DNA of 64,000 nt from Loktanella gaetbuli (GTDB taxonomy: Bacteria > Pseudomonadota > Alphaproteobacteria > Rhodobacterales > Rhodobacteraceae): contig NZ_JAJATZ010000003.1 in NCBI RefSeq assembly GCF_020531945.1, positions 501,457-565,456 on the forward strand, given 5' to 3'. The notes below the pieces were generated by a model. The model ran no database searches. It was not told the DNA's origin and was given only the letters and a program-made list of their open reading frames with translations. A program made the translations under genes and the position numbers. Shown piece after piece: positions 1-9,241 of this stretch (positions are counted from its first letter, which is position 1; every line of letters begins with the position of its first letter).

Positions 1-2
1 AA

Positions 3-629
3 CTTCCCGCCGAGGGGCCGCCACTTCCCGAGGATACCACATTCGCGTTGGACGGCGGGATCACGGTCGTCGATTTTCCGACACCCCAATCGGTTGCACT
101 GTTCGGCCACGCGGGCATGGAACGGGACGATCCCGATTATTTCGCGGCCACGATCCTGAACGAGGCGCTGGGGGCAGGCGGCTTTGAATCCCGCCTCATG
201 GACGAGGTGCGGGAAAAGCGTGGCCTGACCTATGGCGTATCGACATTCCTGGTCCCCAAGGATCATGCGCCCATGGTTCTGGGACAGCTGGCGTCGTCCA
301 ACGACACCATTGCCGAAGCGATCGAGGTCGTGCGCGATGAATGGGCCAAGATCGCGCAGGACGGCATGACCCAAGAGGAACTGGACCGGGTGAAACTGTT
401 TCTGACCGGGTCATACGCGCTGCGGTTCGACGGGAATGCAAACATCGCCAGCATCCTTGTCGGGATGCAGATGATCGGCCTTCCGCGTGACTATGTCGTC
501 AACCGCAACGACTATATCGAGGCGGTGACGCTTGAGGAGGTGAACCGCGTGGCGGCCGACCTCTACCGGCCCGAGGATCTGCATTTCGTCGTCGTGGGCC
601 AGCCAGAGGGGCTGACCAGCACGAACTGA
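3..629 (+). CDS. M16 family zinc-protease-like protein, C-terminal part (5' end outside window)
   Basis: The frame is open from the left edge of the window, so only the last 208 or so residues are visible. The stretch around positions 165-260 encodes GAGGFESRLMDEVREKRGL, which matches the conserved C-terminal (non-catalytic) half of M16 pitrilysin-type peptidases. The HxxEH zinc site would lie upstream, or may be missing altogether: in this family active and inactive paralogues are often encoded in tandem, and I cannot tell which this is. It ends 6 bp before the convergent SRPBCC gene. The family calls are firm; whether this copy is an active protease is unknown. Confidence 0.8.
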   Translation, partial: LPAEGPPLPEDTTFALDGGITVVDFPTPQSVALFGHAGMERDDPDYFAATILNEALGAGGFESRLMDEVREKRGLTYGVSTFLVPKDHAPMVLGQLASSNDTIAEAIEVVRDEWAKIAQDGMTQEELDRVKLFLTGSYALRFDGNANIASILVGMQMIGLPRDYVVNRNDYIEAVTLEEVNRVAADLYRPEDLHFVVVGQPEGLTSTN

Positions 630-635
630 TCGCTG

Positions 636-1103
636 TCAGCCGGATACAGCATCGTCGAGACCGGCATAGCTTCCTTCCATGCCGGTCTGGATGCCCATGT
701 CCATCAACATCTGCCGCGTTTCGGCATCGGGCAGGGTCATCGTCATGGTCATCAACGTGCCGCTGCCCTGCGCGTCAAATACCGTCTCGATCCGGTTGTC
801 CGGCGTCGGGTCCGGCATCAGCATCCGTTCGATATGCAGGATGCGCTGACCGGGGTCCAATTCCATGAACGTGCCGGTAATGGCAAAGCTATCGTTGTCA
901 GGCCCGTTGTAGCGATAGGTGAATTCGCCGCCGACCCGGGCATCGACGCTGATCGTGTCGATGGTCCAGCCGTCCGACCCGACCATCCATTTTCGGATGA
1001 TCTGAGGGTCGATATGCGCGCGGTACACCAGTGACGGCGGGGCTGCAAATTGGCGGGTCGCGATGATCTGCGTATCCCCCACCAGTGTCAGTTCAAGGGT
1101 CAT
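636..1103 (-). CDS. SRPBCC / AHSA1-family protein
   Basis: A 155-residue START-like (SRPBCC, Aha1 C-terminal-like) domain protein. The N-terminal part carries the usual ATRQFAAPPSLVYRAH segment and the core WMVGSDGWTIDTI and GGEFTYRY strands. The family forms a deep hydrophobic pocket; the ligand cannot be predicted from sequence. I chose the ATG at 1103 because translation then begins at the first conserved residues; it overlaps the 3' end of the upstream arsR-type gene by 11 bp, so the two are probably translationally coupled. ArsR plus AHSA1 two-gene operons are common in proteobacteria and the regulator probably controls both genes. Confidence 0.85.
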   Translation of the reverse strand: MTLELTLVGDTQIIATRQFAAPPSLVYRAHIDPQIIRKWMVGSDGWTIDTISVDARVGGEFTYRYNGPDNDSFAITGTFMELDPGQRILHIERMLMPDPTPDNRIETVFDAQGSGTLMTMTMTLPDAETRQMLMDMGIQTGMEGSYAGLDDAVSG

Positions 1104-1434
1104 GCGTCTCATCCTCCAGTTCGGCCAAGACGGCATCAAGTCGGTCGTATTGCGCGCTCAACGTCTTGCGCAGCTGGGTCAGCCAGGCGTCCAGCGCGGC
1201 CATGGATTCAGGTGCCAGACGGCAGGGTCGGCGCGCACCATCGACCCGTTGCACGACGATACCCGCGTCTGTCAGCACCCGGATGTGACGTGAAATGGCG
1301 GGCTGCGACACGTCGAACGGCGCGGCCAATTCGCCCACCGTACATTCGCCAGATGCAAGACGATCAACGATCCGCAGGCGGATGGGATCGGCGAGTGCGG
1401 CCAGCACGGCGGGGTTGATCGATTTGATTAACAT
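1093..1434 (-). CDS. ArsR-family winged-helix transcriptional regulator
   Basis: A 113-residue ArsR/SmtB-type repressor. The recognition helix region TVGELAAPFDVSQPAISRHI and the following wing (residues about 30-70) are clear. I see no cysteine cluster typical of metal-sensing members, so it is more likely of the non-metal subtype that is often paired with an SRPBCC gene, as here (11 bp overlap). It is divergent from mutL with 84 bp between the start codons, and a perfect 10-bp AT-rich palindrome lies just upstream of its start, a plausible autoregulatory operator. Confidence 0.88.
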   Translation of the reverse strand: MLIKSINPAVLAALADPIRLRIVDRLASGECTVGELAAPFDVSQPAISRHIRVLTDAGIVVQRVDGARRPCRLAPESMAALDAWLTQLRKTLSAQYDRLDAVLAELEDETHDP

Positions 1435-1438
1435 TTTG

Positions 1439-1448
1439 GTTATATAAC
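1439..1448. promoter_or_regulatory. Candidate ArsR operator palindrome
   Basis: GTTATATAAC is a perfect 10-bp palindrome 4 bp upstream of the arsR-type start codon, in the arsR/mutL divergent region. Position and AT-richness fit an autorepression site, but this is inference from one copy only. Confidence 0.35.
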
Positions 1449-1518
1449 ATGAATTGGATGCTTTGTCAGTAAATTCGCCCCTCGTAGAATCAACCGTTTC
1501 GATGCTATCTCTTGTAGC

Positions 1519-3339
1519 ATGACAGTGACTTCACCCCAGATACAGACATCAGCCAACCCCGTGATCCGCCAGTTGGATGACGCCGCGATCAATCGGATCG
1601 CGGCAGGAGAGGTCGTGGAACGGCCCGCATCTGCGGTCAAGGAACTGGTCGAGAATGCCATTGATGCCGGTGCCACGCGGATCGACGTAACCATTGCGGA
1701 TGGTGGCAAGACTCTGATCCGCGTCAGCGACGACGGCTGCGGCATGACGGCTGCGGATTTGCCGCTGGCCCTGTCGCGGCATGCCACATCAAAGATTGAC
1801 GGCAGTGATCTGCTCAATATCCATTCGTTCGGTTTTCGGGGCGAGGCGCTGCCATCGCTGGGTGCGGTCGGGCGGCTGACCATCACGTCCCGTTGCGGTG
1901 ACGAGGGGTCCAGCATCCGCGTCGCAGGTGGACGCATGGACCCTGTCAGGCCCGCAGGCCATCCGGGCGGCACACAGGTCGATCTGGCCGATCTGTTCTA
2001 TGCCACGCCCGCGCGATTGAAATTCCTGCGCAGTGACCGGGCCGAAACACAGGCGATCACGGATGTGATCAAACGCCTTTCGATGGCGGAACCGTTCATT
2101 ACGTTCATTCTGCGTGACAGCAGCAACGGCGAGGCGCGCACGCTGTACCGCGCGGATGCCGAAACTGGCGACATGTTCGACGCGCTGCACCGCCGTCTGC
2201 GGGCTGCCATCGGACGCGACTTTGCCGACAATGCGCTGCGGCTGGACGCGGAACGCGACGGGTTTCACCTGACCGGCTATGCAGCGCTGCCGACCTTTTC
2301 TAAGGGGGCTGCCGTCGCCCAATACCTGTGTGTCAACGGTCGCCCGGTGCGGGACAAGATGCTGCTGGGTGCATTGCGCGCGGCTTATATGGACGTGATG
2401 TCGCGCGACCGGCATCCGGTGGCCTGTCTGTTCATCGACTGCGATCCCACGCTGGTCGACGTCAACGTGCATCCTGCGAAATCCGAGGTGCGGTTTCGCG
2501 ATCCAGCTATCGTGCGCGGTCTGATCGTCAGCGGAATCCGTCATGCGCTGGCCGAGGCCGGGCATCGGTCGTCCACCACCGTCAGCGCGGCGACATTGGG
2601 GGCAATGACGCCCGTGACGGAACCGCGCGTCTACCAGATGGACCGTCCGACGCCGCGCTTTACCGCGCAGACCATGACGTTCCAGTCCGGCTTTGCCGAA
2701 TTGCCGTCCGCCCGGATTGATCCGGTCCCGGACACGCCAGATGCCATTGCGGACGAGGCCCGGCCGCTGGGCGCGGCGCGGGCGCAACTTCATGAAAACT
2801 ACATCTTGTCGCAGACCGCCGACGGTCTGGTGATCGTGGATGCCCATGCCGCGCATGAACGGCTGGTTTACGAACGGCTCAAGGCGCAGATGCGCGACAA
2901 TGGGGTCACGGCGCAGGCGCTGTTGATCCCTGAAATCGTCGAACTGACGCCGGGAGAGGCGGATCTGCTGCTGTCGCAGGCCGATGATCTGGCGCGTCTG
3001 GGGCTGGGGATCGAACCCTTTGGCGGCGGTGCCGTGGCCGTGCGCGAAACACCGGCGATCCTTGGGACAGTAGATGCGCGTCGTCTGGTGCTGGACGTGC
3101 TTGACGAATTGCAGGATGGCGGCGACACCGGGTCACTCAAGGCGCGGATCGACGCCATCCTCAGCCGGGTGGCCTGTCACGGGTCAGTGCGCACGGGACG
3201 CCGCATGTCCGCGCCGGAGATGAACGCCCTTCTGCGCGAGATGGAGGCGACGCCGCTGTCGGGACAGTGCAATCACGGGCGCCCGACATCGGTGACATTG
3301 TCGATGACCGACATCGAACGGCTGTTCGGCCGCACGTGA
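1519..3339 (+). CDS. mutL: DNA mismatch repair protein MutL
   Basis: A 606-residue MutL. The N-terminal GHKL ATPase domain shows ENAIDAGAT, DDGCGM, HATSKI and FRGEAL in order. The C-terminal domain carries DAHAAHERLVYE (from about residue 441), a variant of the DQHAx2Ex4E metal-binding motif, together with ACHGSVR and CNHGRP near the end. These are the marks of endonuclease-active MutL, as expected in alphaproteobacteria that lack MutH. It acts after MutS recognition of mismatches to nick the nascent strand. Its TGA overlaps the GTG start of rmuC. Confidence 0.97.
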   Translation: MTVTSPQIQTSANPVIRQLDDAAINRIAAGEVVERPASAVKELVENAIDAGATRIDVTIADGGKTLIRVSDDGCGMTAADLPLALSRHATSKIDGSDLLNIHSFGFRGEALPSLGAVGRLTITSRCGDEGSSIRVAGGRMDPVRPAGHPGGTQVDLADLFYATPARLKFLRSDRAETQAITDVIKRLSMAEPFITFILRDSSNGEARTLYRADAETGDMFDALHRRLRAAIGRDFADNALRLDAERDGFHLTGYAALPTFSKGAAVAQYLCVNGRPVRDKMLLGALRAAYMDVMSRDRHPVACLFIDCDPTLVDVNVHPAKSEVRFRDPAIVRGLIVSGIRHALAEAGHRSSTTVSAATLGAMTPVTEPRVYQMDRPTPRFTAQTMTFQSGFAELPSARIDPVPDTPDAIADEARPLGAARAQLHENYILSQTADGLVIVDAHAAHERLVYERLKAQMRDNGVTAQALLIPEIVELTPGEADLLLSQADDLARLGLGIEPFGGGAVAVRETPAILGTVDARRLVLDVLDELQDGGDTGSLKARIDAILSRVACHGSVRTGRRMSAPEMNALLREMEATPLSGQCNHGRPTSVTLSMTDIERLFGRT

Positions 3340-4583
3340 TCCAGGTGGGTGACACGCAGTTTGCGTTGGATGATCCGCGTCTATGGGCGGCGGCTGTGGC
3401 ATTGCTGCTGTTGGCGGCACTCTTTGCACTGCTGATCGCCACCGTGCGCAGGGCCGGGCGGTCGGGGCAGGCGGTTGATGCGCTGTCGGGGCAGGTCGGG
3501 CAATTATCGGGGTTCATGCAAACGCTGGCCGAAAATCAGGCGCGGCTGGGTGAAAACCTGCGCACCGTGTCCGACAGCCAGACCGCCGGTCAGGCCCGCA
3601 TCATGCAGACCATGGAACAGCGCCTGGCCGAGGTGAATGCGCAGGTCGCCGAACGTTTGGCCGACAACGCGCTGCGGTCCGCACGCAGTCTGGCCGATCT
3701 TCAGGAACGGATGAAGGACACGCTGGCGGGCAGTTCGGAGAAATCGACCAAGCAACTGGCCGCGTTGCAAGAGCGTCTGGCCACCATTGATCGCGCGCAA
3801 AGCAACATCGAAAAACTGTCGGGCGACGTGCTGTCGCTGCAGGATATCCTGTCGAACAAGCAGACACGCGGGGCCTTTGGCGAAATCCAGCTGACCGATA
3901 TCGTGGGCAAGGCGCTGCCTGCCGACAGTTATTCCCTGCAAGCGACGCTATCGAACGGGAAACGGGCCGATTGCCTGATCCATCTGCCCAACCCGCCGGG
4001 ACCCATCGTCGTGGATGCGAAATTCCCGCTGGAGGCCTACGAGACGCTGACCCGCGCCGAGACCCGCGCAGAGCAGGACGCAGCGCTCAAGGGATTGGCG
4101 GCAGCGGTCCGCGTTCACATCAAGGCGATTTCCGAGAAATACATCATCGCTGGCGAAACGGCGGATGGTGCCATCATGTTCCTGCCGTCAGAGGCCGTCT
4201 ATGCCGAGCTGCACGCCCGGCTGCCTGCCGTGGTGCGTGACGGCTTTGACGCGCGGGTCTGGATCGTGTCCCCCACTACCTGCATGGCGACGTTGAACAC
4301 GATGCGCGCCATTCTCAAGGACGCACGCATGCGCGAACAGACGGGGGCAATCCGCAAGAGCCTGAAACAGCTGCACCGCGACGTGCAGCTGATCGGCGAT
4401 CGGGCGGGCAAGCTGGAAACCCATCTGCGGCAGGCAGGCGAAGATGTATCCGGCATCCTGACGGCCGCGACGCGGGCCGGCAAACGCGCCGACAGGTTGG
4501 ACAATTTCGATTTTGAGGAACTGGCAGCACAAGCGCAGGCGCCATTGCCCCTTGCGGCCAGTGGTTCTGACGGCCAAGACTGA
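3336..4583 (+). CDS. rmuC: DNA recombination protein RmuC homologue
   Basis: A 415-residue protein with one N-terminal membrane helix (residues about 14-35, AAAVALLLLAALFALLIATV), a long coiled-coil region, and a C-terminal RmuC nuclease-like domain including RADCLIHLPNPPGPIVVDAK. RmuC limits inversions at short inverted repeats in E. coli. The start is taken as GTG at 3336, whose GTGA overlaps the mutL stop; an in-frame ATG at 3267 would lie inside mutL and adds residues with no family character. Coupling to mutL makes a two-gene DNA-maintenance unit. Confidence 0.93.
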   Translation: MIQVGDTQFALDDPRLWAAAVALLLLAALFALLIATVRRAGRSGQAVDALSGQVGQLSGFMQTLAENQARLGENLRTVSDSQTAGQARIMQTMEQRLAEVNAQVAERLADNALRSARSLADLQERMKDTLAGSSEKSTKQLAALQERLATIDRAQSNIEKLSGDVLSLQDILSNKQTRGAFGEIQLTDIVGKALPADSYSLQATLSNGKRADCLIHLPNPPGPIVVDAKFPLEAYETLTRAETRAEQDAALKGLAAAVRVHIKAISEKYIIAGETADGAIMFLPSEAVYAELHARLPAVVRDGFDARVWIVSPTTCMATLNTMRAILKDARMREQTGAIRKSLKQLHRDVQLIGDRAGKLETHLRQAGEDVSGILTAATRAGKRADRLDNFDFEELAAQAQAPLPLAASGSDGQD

Positions 4584-4610
4584 GGCCAAGACGACAAAAG
4601 GACACCATAG

Positions 4611-5000
4611 ATGTTTTCCCGCCTGATGATCCTCGGCAGTCTTGGACTGGCCGCCTGCACGAATCCGATGAATCCCGCGCCGTTTTCGGATGGTGTTGCG
4701 CAATCGGGCATAGCTCTGACCGAAGCCTTTGGCGACACGCCGCTGGATGACGGCCCGATCCGCATTCTGGTTCAGGATGCCGATCCCTTGCAGGTGATGC
4801 GCACCTTTACGCTGGCACCCTGCCGCAACAATACCGAGGTCTGCGGCGGGTCCGAGAATGGCCCCGTCGGCCAGTCGTCCATCATCGACGGTCAATACGT
4901 CGTCGCGAACGCCTATCCGGGGCTGACGTTCTTTCTGGATCGCAACGGTGACGGATTTCTGCAAGAGCGCGGCCAGATGATCCCGCTGGCCTGGGACTGA
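4611..5000 (+). CDS. Small putative lipoprotein of unknown function
   Basis: A 129-residue protein with a short signal peptide ending in a lipobox (LGLAAC, Cys16), so it is probably lipidated and membrane anchored. The mature part has two further cysteines (CRNNTEVC) that could form a disulfide and a C-terminal segment FFLDRNGDGFLQE that looks like a single EF-hand-like DxNxDG loop. I do not recognise the family. It sits 27 bp after rmuC and 86 bp before the flavoprotein operon, all on the same strand. Confidence 0.7.
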   Translation: MFSRLMILGSLGLAACTNPMNPAPFSDGVAQSGIALTEAFGDTPLDDGPIRILVQDADPLQVMRTFTLAPCRNNTEVCGGSENGPVGQSSIIDGQYVVANAYPGLTFFLDRNGDGFLQERGQMIPLAWD

Positions 5001-5086
5001 CCTGCGACAATTCATACGCACTGCCCTGCAACTGATCTGCGCTACGTATCGTGGCTCTGACGACACTGACCACGACGGAGACTGCA

Positions 5087-6385
5087 ATGAGCCTGCCCAG
5101 AATATCCCCCACGCCGCGTCGCATCGCGGTGATCGGCGCTGGTATATCCGGCATGGGTGCCGCGCATGCATTGGCCCGTGATCATCATGTGACCCTGTTC
5201 GAAGCGGCCAAGCGGCTGGGCGGTCATGCCCGCACACGGATGGCCGGACCACAGGCGGATACGCCTGTCGATACCGGATTCATCGTGTTCAACCATGCGA
5301 ATTACCCGAACCTTGTCGGTTTGTTCGACGAGCTGGGTGTCGATACCGTCGAAAGCAACATGAGCTTTGGCGCGTCGTTTGACGGGGGGCGTATGGAATA
5401 TGCGCTGCATTCGCTGGATGCCCTGTTTGCGCAGCGGCGTAACGCGGCGAACCCGAAATTCCTGCGGATGGTGCGCGACATCCTGCATTTCAACAAACAT
5501 GGTATGGCCGCCGCACAGGACACCAGCCTGACCATCGCCGGCCTGCTGAAACAGCTGCGCCTGTCGGATTATTTCCGTGACTATTACCTGACGCCCTTTT
5601 CCGGTGCGATCTGGTCGACGCCCAAGGAAAAGATTCTCGACTTTCCGGCCCATGCGCTGCTGACGTTTTTCGACAATCATGCGCTGCTGAACACAACCGG
5701 ACAGCACCAGTGGTACACGGTCGCGGGCGGTAGCCAGCAATACGTGGCAAAACTGGGTGCCGACATGGCAAAGCGCGGTGTGGACCTGCGCCTGGGGGCT
5801 GGTGTGCAGGGTGTCCGGCGCACGGGCGGCGCGGTGCAGGTGCGGGCCATCGGCGCAGAGTGGGAAACGTTCGACGAGGTCGTGTTCGCAACCCATTCCG
5901 ACGATACGCTGGCCTTGCTGGCGGATGCCAGCGCCGAAGAGGCCGCGACCCTGGGTGCCGTGCGCTATCAGGGCAACCGTGTCGTGCTGCATTCGGACAC
6001 CGCGATCATGCCCAAGCGCCGCAAGGTCTGGGCGTCCTGGATCTATACCGAGGCCGCGAACAAGCGGTCTGATCAGATTGACCTGACCTACTGGATGAAC
6101 AGCCTGCAACCCTGGCTGACCGGTCAGGACTACATGGTGACGCTGAACACGACCCGCACGATCCGCGAGGATCTGATCTGGGACGAAACCAACCTGCGTC
6201 ATCCGGTCTATGATACCGCCGCACTTGCCGCACAAAAGGATGCAGCACGCATGAACGGGACCAACAACACCTGGTTCTGTGGTGCATGGATGCGAAACGG
6301 GTTCCACGAGGATGGTCTGGCCAGCGCTTATGACGTGGTTGACCGCCTGAATGCCGCCCATACGCGACGGATCGCGGCAGAGTGA
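5087..6385 (+). CDS. COG2907 FAD-dependent amine-oxidase-like oxidoreductase (UfaD/RSP1091-like)
   Basis: A 432-residue flavoprotein with an N-terminal Rossmann fold (AVIGAGISGMGAAHAL, then FEAAKRLGGHARTR). It belongs to the COG2907 branch of the flavin amine-oxidase superfamily, whose R. sphaeroides member RSP1091 is, as I recall, a phospholipid-acyl desaturase (UfaD) in furan fatty acid synthesis under the singlet-oxygen sigma-E regulon. Start chosen at ATG 5087, preceded by GACGGAG; the longer GTG start at 5051 lacks a ribosome site. Its stop overlaps the GTG of the DUF1365 gene, and the following MFS and SDR genes repeat the RSP1091-1087 order. Function is inferred from family and gene order. 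Confidence 0.82.
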   Translation: MSLPRISPTPRRIAVIGAGISGMGAAHALARDHHVTLFEAAKRLGGHARTRMAGPQADTPVDTGFIVFNHANYPNLVGLFDELGVDTVESNMSFGASFDGGRMEYALHSLDALFAQRRNAANPKFLRMVRDILHFNKHGMAAAQDTSLTIAGLLKQLRLSDYFRDYYLTPFSGAIWSTPKEKILDFPAHALLTFFDNHALLNTTGQHQWYTVAGGSQQYVAKLGADMAKRGVDLRLGAGVQGVRRTGGAVQVRAIGAEWETFDEVVFATHSDDTLALLADASAEEAATLGAVRYQGNRVVLHSDTAIMPKRRKVWASWIYTEAANKRSDQIDLTYWMNSLQPWLTGQDYMVTLNTTRTIREDLIWDETNLRHPVYDTAALAAQKDAARMNGTNNTWFCGAWMRNGFHEDGLASAYDVVDRLNAAHTRRIAAE

Positions 6386-7134
6386 CAGGCATCCAGCATA
6401 TCCCGGGTCAGACCTACCACGGTCGCAAGGGGGCTGTGAAAAACGCCTTTCGCTATTCCATCGACTACGTGATGTGCGATGCCGAGGCCGATGTGACGGG
6501 CCCCGGTCTGTTCGGGCGCAACCGGCGCGGCCTGATGTCCCTTTGGGACGCGGACCATGGCGGCGTCGTGCAGCAGGGCAGCGGTGCCGCCTGGGTCCGC
6601 CAGACGTTGGCGGCGGCTGAACTGGATGGGATCACCGACATTTCCTTGCTGGCGCAGCCGCGTGTGCTTGGCCATGTGTTCAACCCTGTGTCGTTCTGGC
6701 TGTGCTATGACGCAGGCGGCGTGCTGCGGGTCGTGATTGCAGAGGTCGGCAACACCTTTGGCGACCGGCATTGCTATCTGTGCCACCACGACGATCTGGC
6801 CCCGATCACCAGGCGCGATGCGCTGCACGCACGCAAGGTTTTCCACGTCTCGCCGTTCCAGCCGATTGCCGGTGATTACACGTTCCATTTCGACATCACA
6901 GCCGATGCGGTCGACATCCGGATCGATTATGGGCGGGACGCGGGTGGTCTGATCGCGACACTGCAGGGACCGCGACAGCCGTTGACCAATCGGGGTATCC
7001 TGGCCGCCGCCTTGCGTCGCCCGTTCGGGTCGCGGCGCGTGCTGGCGCTGATCCACTGGCAGGCGTTGAAATTGTGGTGGAAGGGTGCCACCTTTCGCCC
7101 GTGGACGCCGCCGCCAGAGGATGATGTCACCTGA
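6382..7134 (+). CDS. DUF1365 family protein
   Basis: A 250-residue DUF1365 protein, recognised by HGRKGAVKNAFRYSIDYVM near the N terminus, LGHVFNPVSFWLCYD in the middle, and the HARKVFHVSPF segment. The family has no proven biochemical activity but is almost always next to a COG2907 flavoprotein and is linked to modified membrane fatty acids. The start is GTG at 6382 overlapping the upstream stop (GTGA); the stop overlaps the ATG of the MFS gene (TGATG), so the three genes are tightly coupled. Confidence 0.85.
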   Translation: MTGIQHIPGQTYHGRKGAVKNAFRYSIDYVMCDAEADVTGPGLFGRNRRGLMSLWDADHGGVVQQGSGAAWVRQTLAAAELDGITDISLLAQPRVLGHVFNPVSFWLCYDAGGVLRVVIAEVGNTFGDRHCYLCHHDDLAPITRRDALHARKVFHVSPFQPIAGDYTFHFDITADAVDIRIDYGRDAGGLIATLQGPRQPLTNRGILAAALRRPFGSRRVLALIHWQALKLWWKGATFRPWTPPPEDDVT

Positions 7135-8375
7135 TGAACGCCTGGTCCCAGCGCCTGCCCGCCTATGCGTTGTTCGCCGCGATCATCAATGCGGCCGGAC
7201 TGCCGATCTATATCTACGCACCCAAATATTACGCCGACACCTACGGTGTCAGCCTGACCGCACTCGGCGCTCTCTTGGCTGCGCTGCGGCTGGTGGACGT
7301 AGTGCAGGACCCCGCACTGGGGTGGGTCAGCGAGAGATTGGATAAGGGCAAGCGGCTGGCCGTGACCGCCGGTGTGCTGGTGCTGGCGCTGGCTATGCTT
7401 GGGCTGTTTGCCATAGCGCCGCCCATTGCCCCGCTATGGTGGTTCGGACTGACCGTGACCGCGCTGTTCAGCGCCTTCAGCTTTTTGACGATCAATTTCT
7501 ACGCGCAGGGCGTGGCCAAGGCCGGACCGGGCGATGACGGTCACGTCCGGCTGGCCGCCTGGCGTGAAAGCGGCGGTCTGCTGGGCATCTGCATCGCCGC
7601 CATTGCGCCCACCGCCCTGATGGGGCTGGTCGACGCGCCATTTGCCGTGTTTGCGTTCTGGTTTGCGGGACTGGCGGTGGTTGCCGCCGTCGTGATGTGG
7701 CCCGAATGGAAGGGCCGCACACAGGCCGAAACCACGCCGATCCGCACCATTCTGTCGGACGGCATCACCCGCCGTCTTCTGTTGCTGGCATTGGTGAACG
7801 CCACCCCGCTGGCGGTATCGTCCACGTTGTTTTTGTTCTTTGTCGAAAGCCGGTTGCAGGCACCCGGCTGGGAAGGACCGCTGCTGGTGCTGTTCTTTCT
7901 TGCGGCGGCATTGTCATCGCCGGCATGGTCTGCCGCCGCGCGGCGCTGGGGGGCCAAGCGTGTCTTGCTGGTTGCGATGGTTCTGGCGGTGCTGTCGTTC
8001 GGCTATACCCTGACGCTGGGGGCCGGTGACACGGTGGCATTCGCCGTGGTCTGCGTGCTGTCGGGTGCGTCCATCGGGGCGGATCTGACGCTGCTGCCTG
8101 CGCTGTTCGCGCGTCGCATGGCGCGGATATCGCCTAACGGCGGTCAGGGTTTCGGTCTGTGGAGTCTGGTGAACAAGCTGACGCTGGCCTTTGCCGCAGC
8201 GGCTCTGTTGCCCTTGCTGGAACAGGCCGGGTTTCGGTCGACGGGCGACAGTCCCGACAGCGCGCTTGTGCTGCTGACATGGCTTTATGCGGGGGTGCCA
8301 TGCGGGTTGAAACTGCTGGCGATCGCGCTTTTGGCGCGGCTGTCGCTTGAGGACCCGCAGCGCGACCCTATCTGA
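7134..8375 (+). CDS. GPH/MelB-type major facilitator transporter
   Basis: A 413-residue membrane protein with about 12 hydrophobic segments. DVVQDPALGWVSERLDKGKR corresponds to the D-x2-x-DP-x3-G-x3-D-x4-G-R/K loop of the glycoside-pentoside-hexuronide (MelB) MFS branch. The substrate is unknown. In the homologous R. sphaeroides locus a GPH symporter gene sits in the same place, so the carrier may move a lipid-related compound and not a sugar; that is inference from context. Confidence 0.8.
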   Translation: MNAWSQRLPAYALFAAIINAAGLPIYIYAPKYYADTYGVSLTALGALLAALRLVDVVQDPALGWVSERLDKGKRLAVTAGVLVLALAMLGLFAIAPPIAPLWWFGLTVTALFSAFSFLTINFYAQGVAKAGPGDDGHVRLAAWRESGGLLGICIAAIAPTALMGLVDAPFAVFAFWFAGLAVVAAVVMWPEWKGRTQAETTPIRTILSDGITRRLLLLALVNATPLAVSSTLFLFFVESRLQAPGWEGPLLVLFFLAAALSSPAWSAAARRWGAKRVLLVAMVLAVLSFGYTLTLGAGDTVAFAVVCVLSGASIGADLTLLPALFARRMARISPNGGQGFGLWSLVNKLTLAFAAAALLPLLEQAGFRSTGDSPDSALVLLTWLYAGVPCGLKLLAIALLARLSLEDPQRDPI

Positions 8376-8398
8376 CCTCTAACGCAGAGGAGAATGAT

Positions 8399-9133
8399 AT
8401 GAGTGACTGGCAGGGCAAACGGTATTGGTTGGTCGGCGCATCCGAAGGGCTGGGCCGCGCGCTGGCGCATCAGCTGTCCAAGGTCGGGGCCGAGGTGATC
8501 GTATCAGCCCGCTCCGAAGACAGGCTCAAGGATCTGGTGGCCGAACTGCCAGGCAAGGCGTCATATGTGACGGTCGACGTGGCGGATCTGGGTTCCGTTC
8601 AGGCGGCTGCCGAACAGGTCGGACGGATCGATGGCATGGTCTATCTGGCCGGTGTCTATTGGCCGATGGCGGCGGGTGAATGGGATCAGGAAAAGGCCGA
8701 CACCATGGCCACGGTCAATTTTCTGGGCGCGCAACGCTGTGTTGGCGCGGTCATTGGCGACATGACCGCGCGGGACGCAGGCCATATCGTCCTGACCTCT
8801 TCGCTGACGGCCTACAGGGGTCTGCCCGGATCAATCGGTTATACCTCGTCCAAGGCGGCGATCCTGTCGATGGCGGAATGCCTGCATGCGGATCTGCGCA
8901 AGACAGGCGTCAGGGTGCAGGTCGCCAACCCCGGTTTCATCAAGACGCGCCTGACCGACAAGAACGATTTTTCGATGCCCCAGATCATGGAGCCCGAAGA
9001 GGCCGCCCGCGAGATTTTCGAACTGATGGACAGTGCGAATTTCAAAAAGACATTCCCGCGCTTGCTTGGGTCGATTTTCCGGCTGGGGCAGTTCTTGCCC
9101 GACGCGCTCTACTATCCGATTTTCGGTCGTTGA
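8399..9133 (+). CDS. Short-chain dehydrogenase/reductase
   Basis: A 244-residue classical SDR: cofactor motif GASEGLGRALA near residue 11, and the catalytic YTSSK with Tyr148 and Lys152 preceded by the usual Ser in LTSSLTA. The start at 8399 follows an AGAGGAGA ribosome site. It is the last gene of the COG2907-DUF1365-MFS-SDR operon (23 bp after the MFS gene). It probably reduces or oxidises a carbonyl or hydroxyl on the product handled by the operon; substrate unknown. Confidence 0.88.
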   Translation: MSDWQGKRYWLVGASEGLGRALAHQLSKVGAEVIVSARSEDRLKDLVAELPGKASYVTVDVADLGSVQAAAEQVGRIDGMVYLAGVYWPMAAGEWDQEKADTMATVNFLGAQRCVGAVIGDMTARDAGHIVLTSSLTAYRGLPGSIGYTSSKAAILSMAECLHADLRKTGVRVQVANPGFIKTRLTDKNDFSMPQIMEPEEAAREIFELMDSANFKKTFPRLLGSIFRLGQFLPDALYYPIFGR

Positions 9134-9241
9134 GCCGGCCGGAAATACGCGTAAGGCGGTTTTTGTAGAAACGAATCACAACCCAAGGCAGAGTTGTCGT
9201 GCCCGAACCGGGCGCAATTTACTCTGACTTGGGAGATCGAC

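Noticed and set aside
5033..5086. Sigma-E (ChrR-type) promoter before the COG2907 operon
   Set aside because: A TGATCT is present at 5033 but no TAAGA-like -10 box at suitable spacing, so I do not list it as a feature.
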